Shown: one piece after another, positions 56,679 to 64,000 of the stretch
How the letters are laid out: each line of letters begins with the position of its first letter
Position numbering within the stretch: position 1 is the stretch's first letter
DNA from: Microlunatus panaciterrae
Lineage (GTDB): Bacteria > Actinomycetota > Actinomycetes > Propionibacteriales > Propionibacteriaceae
Length of the DNA: 64,000 nt
Reading direction: 5' to 3'
Assembly: GCF_016907535.1 (NCBI RefSeq)
Contig: NZ_JAFBCF010000001.1
Coordinates: 1,426,001-1,490,000 of the forward strand
Notes under the pieces: generated by a model
The model's database searches: none
The model's input: the letters and a program-made list of their open reading frames with translations, nothing else
Told to the model about the DNA's origin: nothing
Program-made: the position numbers and the translations under genes

Positions 56679-57397
56679 CCTCCTCAGCTGTGCGACCAGG
56701 AAAGCAGCAGGGTCGGCCCAGCCTGGCCAACGCTCTGGTGGCCGAGCTGACCCAGCAGATCCAGGAGGGGGAACTGGCGCCGGGAGCACGGTTGCCGACC
56801 GAGGCTGAGCTGGCCGAGGGTCGTGGGGTCAGCCGGACCGTGGTCCGCGAGGCGCTCTCGCGGCTGCAGGCGGCCGGACTGGTCGAGACCTACCGAGGTC
56901 GAGGCAGCTTCGTGCTGGCCAGGCCGAGCAGCACCAGCTTCGACCCCGGCAGCCAGCGCTCGGTGGAGGAGATGGTCGAGCTGCTGGCCTTCCGGATCGG
57001 CATCGAGGTCGAGGCTGCCGGGCTGGCCGCGGTGTCGCGGACCGACGTCCAGCTCGAGGGCATCTGGGCGGCCCTGGACAGGCTCCGGCAGAGCTCCGAG
57101 CGGCCCAGTGCGGCGGTCGACGCCGACTTCCAGTTCCATCTCCGGGTCGCCCTGGCCAGCGGCAACCGCTACTACGGCGACCTGATCAGCTCGCTGGGGC
57201 CCACCATGATCGCGCTGCCGCGGGCCCGGCTCTCGGCGGCGATCCAACCCTCGGCAGCCGCCCGGTTCGCGGCCGTGTGCACCGAGCACGAGAACGTGGC
57301 TGCTGCCATCGGCCGCCGCGAGCCGGAGACGGCCCGCGCCGCGGTGCGGCTGCACCTCAGCAACTCGATGGAGCGGCTGCGGCGCTGCGCACCCTGA
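56675..57397 (+). CDS. GntR-family regulator, FadR subfamily (FCD domain)
   Basis: 240 residues from GTG. Winged helix 16-85 (PGARLPTEAELAEGRGVSRTVVREALSRLQAAGLVETYRGRGSFV region) and an all-helical FCD ligand domain from about 100 (EMVELLAFRIGIEVEAAGLAA; DADFQFHLRVALASGN; HENVAAAIGRREPETARAAVRLHL) with metal-binding D/H residues. It should sense an acid sugar or its product and control the upstream dehydratase and itself via the paired sites at 55442-55472. Confidence 0.93.
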   Translation: MTSSAVRPGKQQGRPSLANALVAELTQQIQEGELAPGARLPTEAELAEGRGVSRTVVREALSRLQAAGLVETYRGRGSFVLARPSSTSFDPGSQRSVEEMVELLAFRIGIEVEAAGLAAVSRTDVQLEGIWAALDRLRQSSERPSAAVDADFQFHLRVALASGNRYYGDLISSLGPTMIALPRARLSAAIQPSAAARFAAVCTEHENVAAAIGRREPETARAAVRLHLSNSMERLRRCAP

Positions 57398-57475
57398 GAT
57401 CCCGGATCTGGTGACGGGTCTCGAGCCGGGCTCACGCTTGTCTCGAGGCCACCCATCGCAAGCGCATCCAGGTTT

Positions 57476-58528
57476 TCAGGGCCGCAACTCCAGCACGGCC
57501 GGTCGGAGACGCCCGGCACACTCCACCGTCGGCCAGCGCGGGTCGACCGTCAGCACCTCGATCCCGTCACCCGTCAGCAGCACCGTGTCCTCCACCTTGC
57601 AGCCGGGCGCGCTCGGGTTCCAGGCGAACGCCTGCCCGAGGCAGATCCGGTCCGGTGCACCCTCGGTGGCCCGGGGGTCCCGCCCGGCGTAGCCGGCGAC
57701 CCCGCCCTGATGGTGCCGACGCCACTCGTCCCGGTCGAACCCGTAACCCGGGTAGGCCTGGCGGCCCGCATCCAGCACCTCACCGAGCGTGCTGCCGGGC
57801 CGGAGTGCGTCGAGGAAGGCGGACTCCACCTCCAGGATGCGGCGGTCCGCGGAGCTCTCCACCTCGGTCGGTGGGCCGAACCGCACCCATCGGCTGACAT
57901 TGATCACCAACCCGTCCCGGCGGGCGCACACCACCACCAGGGCGCGTCGCCCGAGCGGGGCGGCAGTGGGCAACGGATGCCGGTGTCGCACCCTCTCGGC
58001 GCCACCGACCAGCACAACCAGCGGCTCGGCGCCGAGCGCGACGACGCCCGCAGTCACAGCTGCCGCCACCTCACGCTCGGGCTGTTCCGGTCGGCAGCCG
58101 GACAGCACCTCGGTGAGCAGCCTGGCGGTCCCCGCCCCTAGAGAGCGGAACCGGTCCGTCTCGGACGGGAGCAGGGGCGTACGGGCGGCCCGCAGCTCAG
58201 CAGCCACGGCGTCCTCGGCGAGGACGTCGCCTGTCGCAGCCAAGGCGGGCTGCTGCTGCCAGCCGACCTCCCGGACCCGCACCCAGGACGGCAGCTCCTC
58301 GCTGACCAGTCGGTCGGCCTCGTTGCTGGTCAGGATCAGCTCGTCGGCCTCGCTGGAGACCAGCAGTGCCACGATCGGCGGCGCGGCCAGGCTGACATGG
58401 ATGCGGGCTCCCTCCAGATACCAGGCGAGGGCCGTCTGCGAGGTCAGCAGCAGCCGGTCCGCACCATGGTCTGCCAGGATCTTGAGCAGCCGGTCACGCT
58501 TGATCTGGTGCTCTTCCAGGTCGGTCAT
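57476..58528 (-). CDS. M24-family (aminopeptidase P-like) protein with degenerate metal site
   Basis: 350 residues, creatinase-type N-terminal domain plus pita-bread C-terminal domain. Aligning by eye to the M24 pattern, the two Asp ligands of the first motif are V199 and N210 (VVVCARRDGLVIN for V-D-L-G-A-x-x-D-G-Y-x-x-D), the Glu of the fourth is N304 (AWNPSAP for xxEPGxY); His272/273 and E313 (KVED) remain. Three of five ligands are lost, so peptidase activity is unlikely. It is the last gene of the sugar ABC operon, seven bases after the permease stop. Confidence 0.8.
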   Translation of the reverse strand: MTDLEEHQIKRDRLLKILADHGADRLLLTSQTALAWYLEGARIHVSLAAPPIVALLVSSEADELILTSNEADRLVSEELPSWVRVREVGWQQQPALAATGDVLAEDAVAAELRAARTPLLPSETDRFRSLGAGTARLLTEVLSGCRPEQPEREVAAAVTAGVVALGAEPLVVLVGGAERVRHRHPLPTAAPLGRRALVVVCARRDGLVINVSRWVRFGPPTEVESSADRRILEVESAFLDALRPGSTLGEVLDAGRQAYPGYGFDRDEWRRHHQGGVAGYAGRDPRATEGAPDRICLGQAFAWNPSAPGCKVEDTVLLTGDGIEVLTVDPRWPTVECAGRLRPAVLELRP

Positions 58529-58535
58529 CCGGCGG

Positions 58536-59471
58536 CTACTTGATGCCCGTAGTGGAGATGCCCTTGATCAGGAACTTCTGACCGAACAGGAAGGCGAAGA
58601 AGACCGGCAACAGCGAGACGATCGACATGGCGAACATCGCTCCCCAGTTGCTGCCGCCGGTGGAGTCGATGAACGACCTGAGCGCGACCGGCACGGTGAA
58701 CATGTCCGGTGAGGTCAGATAGATCAGTGCCGTGAAGAAGTCGTTCCACGTCCAGATGAACGTGAAGATCGCCGTCGTCGCCAGGGCCGGCAGCATCAGC
58801 GGCAGGATGACGTGCCAGAAGATCTTCAAATGCCCGCAGCCGTCGATTCGGGCCGCCTCGTCCAGGTCCCGCGGGATGCCCCTGATGAACTGCACCATCA
58901 GGAAGACGAAGAACGCATCCGTCGCCAGGAACTTCGGCAGCACCAGCGGCCAGAAGGTGTTCACCCAGCCGAGTTGGGAGAACAGGATGTATTGCGGGAC
59001 CACGACGACGTGAACGGGCAGCATGATGGTCAGCAGCATGATCGCGAACCAGATCTTGCGCCCCTTGAACCGCAGCCTCGCGAAGGCGTACGCAGCCAGC
59101 GAACAGGAGACCAGGTTGCCGACGATGGCGCCGATCACCACGATGGCCGAGTTCAGCAGATAGCGTCCGAACGGTTGAGCCAGCGCCGTCCAGCCCTCGC
59201 TGTAGTTCTGCACGTGCAGCGTCTTCAGCCACAGCCCCGGTTGACGGAAGATCAGGTCGTTGGGACGCAATGAGCTCACCGCCATCCAGAGCAGCGGGTA
59301 GAGCATCAGCAGGCCGGCAGCGATCAGCAGTACGTGCTTCGCCACTGACTTGACGGCTGACAGGACGGGCGACTTCTTGGGCCGACCGGAGCCGGTGCCC
59401 TCGGCGGAGGTGCCCGATCGGTCCAGACCGTTGCCGGTGGTGGTGAGGGTGGAGCTGCTGAGACTAGTCAT
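58536..59471 (-). CDS. Carbohydrate ABC transporter permease (MalG type)
   Basis: 311 residues with six membrane helices after a Ser/Thr-rich cytoplasmic N-terminus. The EAA loop that contacts the ATPase is EAARIDGCGHLKIFWHVILPLMLPAL. Overlaps the upstream MalF-type gene by eight bases. No ATPase gene is in the operon; actinobacteria commonly use a shared MsiK-type ATPase. Confidence 0.95.
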   Translation of the reverse strand: MTSLSSSTLTTTGNGLDRSGTSAEGTGSGRPKKSPVLSAVKSVAKHVLLIAAGLLMLYPLLWMAVSSLRPNDLIFRQPGLWLKTLHVQNYSEGWTALAQPFGRYLLNSAIVVIGAIVGNLVSCSLAAYAFARLRFKGRKIWFAIMLLTIMLPVHVVVVPQYILFSQLGWVNTFWPLVLPKFLATDAFFVFLMVQFIRGIPRDLDEAARIDGCGHLKIFWHVILPLMLPALATTAIFTFIWTWNDFFTALIYLTSPDMFTVPVALRSFIDSTGGSNWGAMFAMSIVSLLPVFFAFLFGQKFLIKGISTTGIK

Positions 59472-60405
59472 CGTAGAACACCCAATACTTTGCGGCGATG
59501 AAGTTGATCACGGTGAATGCGGCGATGATCACCAGCAGGAGCCACGCCAAGGCTGAGGCATAGCCCATGTCGAACTGTCCGAAACCCTTCTGGTACAGGT
59601 ACAGCGTGTAGAACATGGTGGAGTCCGATGGTCCCCCGCTGCCACCCGAAACGATGAATGCCTGGGTGAAGGACTGGAAGGCGCCGATGATCTGCAGCAC
59701 GAGGTTGAAGAAGATGATCGGTGACAACAGCGGCAGGGTGATCTTGGAGAACCGGGTCAGCGTACCGGCGCCGTCCACCTCCGCCGCCTCGTAGTACATC
59801 CGCGGGATCTGTCTGAGCCCAGCCAAGAAGATGATCATGGGTGAGCCGAAGGTCCAGACATGCAGGAGGATGATGGTGCTGAGTGCCGTGTCGGGGTTGG
59901 AGATCCAGCCGGGCGGGCTCTGCACCCCCAGGTGCCCCAGCACCTGGTTCACCAGCCCGCTGGTGCCGAAGATCTGGCGCCACAGGATCGCGATGGCCAC
60001 CGAGGAGCCCAGCAGGGACGGCAGGTAGAACACCGAACGGTAGAACGCCAACCCCCGCATGCCCCGGTCGAGCACCAGCGCGATCAGCAGCGCCAGTGCG
60101 AGCTGCAGGGGCACCGAGACGAACACGTAGGTGAACGTCACCTTCAACGAGTTGAGCAGTCGGCTGTCGCCGAGCATGCGGTGGAAGTTGTCCAGCCCGA
60201 TCCACTCGGGTGGCTGGATCAGGTTGTAGTCGGTGAAGGACAGATACAGCGACGCCAGCATCGGACCGATCGTGATCAGGAACAATCCGATCAGCCACGG
60301 CGCCAGGAAGAGATAGCCGGCCTTATTGTCGGGGCTCTCCTCCTTCTCGCCCTTCTTGGCACCTTTGGGTCTCCGGAGCGAGTTCAGCTCACCGACGACA
60401 CTCAT
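59464..60405 (-). CDS. Carbohydrate ABC transporter permease (MalF type)
   Basis: 313 residues with six membrane helices. Starts after a basic KKGEKEE segment; the EAA loop is EAAEVDGAGTLTRFSKITLPLLSPII. Works with the MalG-type partner as a heterodimer. The 150-base gap to the binding-protein gene upstream contains a 10-base hairpin. Confidence 0.95.
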   Translation of the reverse strand: MSVVGELNSLRRPKGAKKGEKEESPDNKAGYLFLAPWLIGLFLITIGPMLASLYLSFTDYNLIQPPEWIGLDNFHRMLGDSRLLNSLKVTFTYVFVSVPLQLALALLIALVLDRGMRGLAFYRSVFYLPSLLGSSVAIAILWRQIFGTSGLVNQVLGHLGVQSPPGWISNPDTALSTIILLHVWTFGSPMIIFLAGLRQIPRMYYEAAEVDGAGTLTRFSKITLPLLSPIIFFNLVLQIIGAFQSFTQAFIVSGGSGGPSDSTMFYTLYLYQKGFGQFDMGYASALAWLLLVIIAAFTVINFIAAKYWVFYDD

Positions 60406-60526
60406 CGCTTCACCGCCTCAGCACGTCCCGGGGGACGGCGGCTCAGCAGCGGCCACCCCTCGATCTTCTCTGCGCTCACAAGGTCTCCTGGTAGTTGCTC
60501 CACTGGATGATCTGGCCGCTGCGGCT

Positions 60527-60550
60527 GCGGGTGGGCCTGCGCCCACCCGC
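60527..60550 (-). terminator. Intercistronic hairpin after the binding-protein gene
   Basis: GCGGGTGGGC and GCCCACCCGC form a perfect 10-base stem with a four-base loop, starting six bases past the binding-protein stop. Such hairpins partly end transcription or protect the upstream message, giving more binding protein than permease. Confidence 0.75.
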
Positions 60551-60555
60551 CGCGC

Positions 60556-61884
60556 TCAGCTTGCGGAGGAGATGTTCCCCTTGACCTCGTCGATCAGCTT
60601 CTTCGCCGCGTCGGCCGACGAGGAACGGCCGAAGATGACGTCTTGCCCATAGCGCTTCTGGATGTCGGGGAAGTTGCCCGCCCCGACCGGAGGCGGCAGC
60701 GGGGTGTCGCCCAGCTCCGGCTCGATCGCCTCGATGAAGGCGATGGTCTTCTTGTCCGACTTGGTGAGCTTGTCGGCGATCTTCTCGCGTACGTCGAGGT
60801 TCGGCGGAACTCCCCGCTCGGTGGTCTGGATCGCACCCGCGTCGACCGAGTTGGAGAGCCAGTTGATGAACTTCACCACTTCCTCGGCGTTCTTCGTCCG
60901 CGAGGAGGCGGACCAGAACATGGAGGCCTTGTACCAGAGCTTGGCGTCGGCCGCCTTGCCTGTCTGGCTCGGGTAGCGCAGGATCTTGATGTCCTCACCG
61001 GAGGCCGCGTCATAGGCGTTGAGCTGGTTTGACCAGACCCAGCCGAAGCCTGCCTTGCCGATGGCGAAGGAGGACTGGTCCAGCGACTTGCCGTCATCCT
61101 CGGCGACCTCGTCCGGCGACGGGATGGCCTTCGCCTTCTGCAGTTCCATGATCCAGTCGTAGAACGCCTGCGCGTCCGCGGCCTCGAACCCCAGACTGTC
61201 CTCGGTGAACAGGGCCTTGCCTCGCTGCCGCAGGAAACCGCTCAGGGTGGCATCGTTGGCCATCGGGGAGGTGGAGCCGTAGGTCCCCTTCGGGCTCTTC
61301 CTGGTGATCTCGACAGCGATCCGCTTGAAGTCGTCCCAGGTCCAGGTCTTGTCATCGGGGAGGTCGACGCCGGCTGCCTTGAAGACCTTGGGGTTGGCCA
61401 GGATGACCGGTGCGTTGACGCCGGCGTTGATGCCCATCAGGCCGTCCTTGCTCTCACCGGGCTTGACCGTTCCGGGTGCGAACTTCGACGTGTCCAGGCC
61501 GTTCTTGGCCAGATCCAGGAGCGCGCCGCGCCCGCCGTACTCGCGAATGTACTTCTCATCCATCTGGATGATGTCTGGAGCGTCATTGGCGGCCACCTGG
61601 GTCGCCAGCTTGTCCCAGTAGCTGGCCCACTCGCCGCTCTCCGGTTTGATCACCACATTCGGGTTGGCCTTCTGGTAGGCCTCGACCAGCTTGGCGGTGT
61701 TGGCATTGCGGGTGTCGTTTCCCCACCAGGTCAAGCGCAGCTCGACCTTGCCGTCGGCATTCTTGGCACCACCGGCACCGCCACCGCTGCCGCATCCGGT
61801 AGCGGTGAGTGCAACCGCCGCGGTCGCCCCCAGTCCCAGTTTCAGCGCTCCGCGCCTACTGATCACAAAGTCCCTAGTCGTCAT
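60556..61884 (-). CDS. Extracellular sugar-binding lipoprotein of an ABC transporter
   Basis: 442 residues. The signal peptide has twin arginines (SRRGALKLGLG) and a lipobox TATGC, so it is probably a Tat-exported lipoprotein. The mature part is a family 1 solute-binding protein: LRLTWWGNDTRN, VEAYQKANPNV, DIIQMDEKYIREYGG, VFKAAGVDLPDDKTWTWDDFKR. It sets the specificity of the uptake system; the sugar is unknown. ATG 61884 has GGAAGCG upstream. Controlled by the LacI-type site at 61979-61994. Confidence 0.95.
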   Translation of the reverse strand: MTTRDFVISRRGALKLGLGATAAVALTATGCGSGGGAGGAKNADGKVELRLTWWGNDTRNANTAKLVEAYQKANPNVVIKPESGEWASYWDKLATQVAANDAPDIIQMDEKYIREYGGRGALLDLAKNGLDTSKFAPGTVKPGESKDGLMGINAGVNAPVILANPKVFKAAGVDLPDDKTWTWDDFKRIAVEITRKSPKGTYGSTSPMANDATLSGFLRQRGKALFTEDSLGFEAADAQAFYDWIMELQKAKAIPSPDEVAEDDGKSLDQSSFAIGKAGFGWVWSNQLNAYDAASGEDIKILRYPSQTGKAADAKLWYKASMFWSASSRTKNAEEVVKFINWLSNSVDAGAIQTTERGVPPNLDVREKIADKLTKSDKKTIAFIEAIEPELGDTPLPPPVGAGNFPDIQKRYGQDVIFGRSSSADAAKKLIDEVKGNISSAS

Positions 61885-61978
61885 TGACCGTTCGCTTCCT
61901 TTCCGAGGGCGACGCTCGTCCGCGTCCCCGAGAGCGTTGTCCGGGTTGCGGCGGGTCATCTCGGACCGACCGCAGATG

Positions 61979-62019
61979 CAAGTAACCGCTTTCCTATCAA
62001 GGCTGAGTGCTGTTGTCAA
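61979..62019 (-). promoter_or_regulatory. ABC operon promoter with LacI-family operator
   Basis: On the minus strand: -35 TTGACA (62014-62019), 17-base spacer, -10 TAGGAA (61991-61996), and operator GGAAAGCGGTTACTTG (61979-61994) covering the -10 and the start point. The operator differs by one base from the one before the Gfo/Idh gene and centres on the CG step typical of LacI sites. The rest of the 301-base gap 61885-62185 holds the leader of the binding-protein gene and the lacI 3' flank; nothing else was recognised. Confidence 0.82.
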
Positions 62020-62185
62020 GCACTCGGCGAGGAAGGACCATCCCTGGGCTTCCCTTGAATTGCTCGTTTCCCGCTCAATCACGGTCCGTCGTCCCGTTGG
62101 GCCGGGGTTGCACCGGTGGTCGCCAGGCCGTCCTCGATCGAACCCTGAGGAACCTTGTGAGAAACCGATATCTCGGGTGCGGCAG

Positions 62186-63187
62186 CTAGTCCGAGGCCTG
62201 ACCGGTGCTGCCCCGGGCGACCAGCCGTGGCCGGAAGACCACGCTGTGCTCCGGCCGTTCGCCGTTGAGCATGGCCCACAACCGTTGCCAGGCGAGCTCT
62301 CCGAGCTCCAGCTGCGGCACCGAGGCGGTGGTGAGGGCGGGACTGGTGAACGCAGCGAAGGGGATGTCGTCGAAGCCCGCAACGGACAGCTGGCCCGGCA
62401 CCTGGACTCCCAGCTCGTGCAGGGCCCCGAGCAGTCCCAGCGCCACCACGTCGTTGAAGGCGATCACCGCGGTCACATCCGAGTCGAGCACCTGTCCTGC
62501 CGCGGCATGTCCGTCGGAGAACATCGCTCCGCAGGGGATCTGCACCAGATCGATGGCGTCGCGCAGGCTCTCGAAGCCCTTCAGCCGGTCAGTGTTCGAG
62601 GCGCTGCTCGGTGGCCCGGCGAGATAGGCGATGCGACGGTGCCCCAGCCCCACCAGATGTCGGACCAGATCACGGACGCCCGAAGCCCAGTCGATGCCCA
62701 GCAGTGGGGTCGACTCGTCGCCGGCATCCCGGTTGAGCAGGACGACCGGGGCCAGCTCGGGTAGCAGCCGCAGCAGCTCGTCCTGCGGCATCCGCGGGGC
62801 GCACAGGACCAGGGCGTCACAGCGCCGGCGGGTCTCGATGGCGAGGATGGGTTCCTCCTCCGCATGCTCGGCGGTGTCGGCCACCAGCACCCGGTAATGC
62901 TGCTTGGCCGCAGCCAGGCTCAGGCCACGCATGGCGCCGTGGAAAGCGGGATTGGTGAGGTCCGGCACCACGTAGCCGACGGTATGGGTGCGGCCCAGCG
63001 CGAGGCTCCGGGCAGCGACGCTGGGCATGTAGTTGAGCTGCTTCGCCGCCGCCAGAACACGGTCCGCGATCGAGCGATCGACCGTCGCCAACCCGTTCAT
63101 GACCCTGGAAACGGTTGCTCTGGACACTCCGGCCAGCGCGGCGACGTCACCGATGGTGATCCGCTCCCCGCTCTTCTGTCGCGCCAT
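62186..63187 (-). CDS. LacI-family transcriptional regulator
   Basis: 333 residues from ATG 63187 (an in-frame ATG at 63208 is possible). DNA-binding domain ITIGDVAALAGVSRATVSRVMNG with hinge helix SVAARSLALGRT, then a periplasmic-binding-protein-like effector domain (VGYVVPDLTNPAFHGAMRG; VAGFDDIPFAAFTSPALTTASVPQ). It lies between the ABC operon and the Gfo/Idh gene, each preceded by the same operator, so it is the local sugar-responsive repressor. Confidence 0.95.
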   Translation of the reverse strand: MARQKSGERITIGDVAALAGVSRATVSRVMNGLATVDRSIADRVLAAAKQLNYMPSVAARSLALGRTHTVGYVVPDLTNPAFHGAMRGLSLAAAKQHYRVLVADTAEHAEEEPILAIETRRRCDALVLCAPRMPQDELLRLLPELAPVVLLNRDAGDESTPLLGIDWASGVRDLVRHLVGLGHRRIAYLAGPPSSASNTDRLKGFESLRDAIDLVQIPCGAMFSDGHAAAGQVLDSDVTAVIAFNDVVALGLLGALHELGVQVPGQLSVAGFDDIPFAAFTSPALTTASVPQLELGELAWQRLWAMLNGERPEHSVVFRPRLVARGSTGQASD

Positions 63188-63297
63188 CTGGTAGCCCCTA
63201 TCAGCCATCGGTCTCGCTGCCACACCCTTTTCTGCAAGCGATCCGGGCCGGTCAGCACACCCTAGCAACACTACGAAAACCGACCCGAACCAGTGGG

Positions 63298-63344
63298 TTG
63301 CCGTCCTGGACGGACCGGGATAGAGTGCGGAAACCGGTTACTTG
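63298..63344 (+). promoter_or_regulatory. Gfo/Idh gene promoter with LacI-family operator
   Basis: -35 TTGCCG (63298-63303), 17-base spacer, -10 TAGAGT (63321-63326), then GGAAACCGGTTACTTG at 63329-63344, right on the transcription start. The core AAACCGGTTA is a near-perfect LacI-type palindrome. Repression by the neighbouring LacI protein is the natural reading. Confidence 0.85.
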
Positions 63345-63361
63345 ATTTGAGAGGAGCTCTC

Positions 63362-64000
63362 GTGGCGACGAGTCCGAAGAGGTACGCGATCGTCGGGACT
63401 GGGTCCCGTGCAGACATGTACATCAATGCCCTGCTGACCACACACGCCGATGTGGGCAGGCCGGTCGCCCTGTGCGACACGAACTCGGTCCGGATGGCCC
63501 TCTACAACACGAAGATCACCGAGCACGGCCAGGAAGCGGCAGCGACCTACGACGCCGCGGACTTCGGCCGCCTGCTGGATGAGCAGCGGCCCGACGGGGT
63601 GATCGTCACCTCGCCCGACTACACCCACTCCGACTACATCTGCGCTGCCCTCGACCGCGACATCGACGTCATCAGCGAGAAGCCGATGACGACCACGGCC
63701 GACCGGATCGAGTCCATCGTCGAGTCGGTCCGCAGGTCCAAGGGGACCCTCGTCGTCACCTTCAACTATCGCTACTCCCCACGCAACTCCACTCTGCGCC
63801 AGCTGATCGCCGAGGGTGCCATCGGCGACGTGACCTCGATGCACTTCGAGTGGGTGCTCGACACCTCCCACGGCGCCGACTACTTCCGGCGTTGGCACCG
63901 GGAGAAGTCCAACTCGGGCGGCCTGCTGGTCCACAAGTCCACCCATCACTTCGACCTGATCAACTGGTGGTTGGACGACGTTCCCCAGACCGTCTTCGCG
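63362..64000 (+). CDS. Gfo/Idh/MocA family oxidoreductase, 5' part
   Basis: 213 codons are present and the frame runs off the window end. Start GTG follows GAGAGGAG. Rossmann domain YAIVGTGSRADMYINALL, the conserved VISEKPMTTTA (EKP lysine), FNYRYSPRNSTLRQLI, and HKSTHHFDLINWWL, where the His-His-x-x-D pattern holds the catalytic histidine. An NAD(P)-dependent sugar or inositol dehydrogenase, coregulated with the adjacent sugar uptake operon by the LacI protein. Confidence 0.92.
   Translation, partial: MATSPKRYAIVGTGSRADMYINALLTTHADVGRPVALCDTNSVRMALYNTKITEHGQEAAATYDAADFGRLLDEQRPDGVIVTSPDYTHSDYICAALDRDIDVISEKPMTTTADRIESIVESVRRSKGTLVVTFNYRYSPRNSTLRQLIAEGAIGDVTSMHFEWVLDTSHGADYFRRWHREKSNSGGLLVHKSTHHFDLINWWLDDVPQTVFA

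Overview
This is chromosomal DNA of a high-GC Gram-positive actinobacterium (about 70% G+C by eye). It most resembles the Propionibacteriaceae (Microlunatus/Friedmanniella type), although genus was not established. Support comes from a Rex-headed haem operon, Lsr2, ClpC, a proC / BldC-like / bS22 / galE2-like / acyltransferase / HAD-phosphatase block like the one around Rv0500-Rv0505c in Mycobacterium, solute ABC operons without their own ATPase, many GTG starts and many promoters whose -10 box sits 6-7 bases before the start codon (leaderless pattern). No tRNA, rRNA, prophage, insertion sequence or CRISPR array was seen.

Layout. 1-9.6 kb: one leftward unit rex-hemA-hemC-hemD-hemB-(repeats)-hemL-phosphatase-resA-ccdA-resB, making tetrapyrroles and maturing cytochrome c, with a Rex operator over its promoter. 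9.7-15.9 kb: rhamnose mutarotase, glutaredoxin-like protein, AMP-dependent ligase, HAD phosphatase, a PlsC-type acyltransferase with a histone-like tail, a degenerate SDR protein and the tiny ribosomal protein bS22. 16.1-19.1 kb: a large GH2 beta-galactosidase. 19.2-22.8 kb: BldC-like regulator, AcuC deacetylase, proC, asd. 22.9-23.2 kb: an inverted array of a 26-base repeat. 23.2-34.4 kb: CPBP membrane protein, a PhyH dioxygenase, proline dehydrogenase, sugar isomerase, hutI, hisC-like aminotransferase, radA-disA (c-di-AMP) and several hypotheticals.

34.4-49.3 kb: mutY, a DUF559 nuclease-like gene between 15-base inverted repeats, aldo/keto reductase, two transporters, a palindrome array, clpC, lsr2 with an AT-rich promoter, nadC-nadB, and divergent from it a MidA-type methyltransferase followed directly by an orphan NuoD-like protein. 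47.8-49.3 kb holds an XRE-cupin regulator divergent from another methyltransferase.

49.3-64 kb is catabolic and cofactor territory: two PhyH dioxygenases around a Gfo/Idh oxidoreductase, the folate genes folP-folB-folK-DUF3180, a talarate/galactarate dehydratase with its FadR-type GntR regulator and two operator-like sites, and a LacI-controlled sugar module. That module is a binding protein, two permeases and a degenerate M24 protein on one side of lacI, and a Gfo/Idh dehydrogenase (cut by the window end) on the other. Both flanks carry the same 16-base operator with one mismatch.
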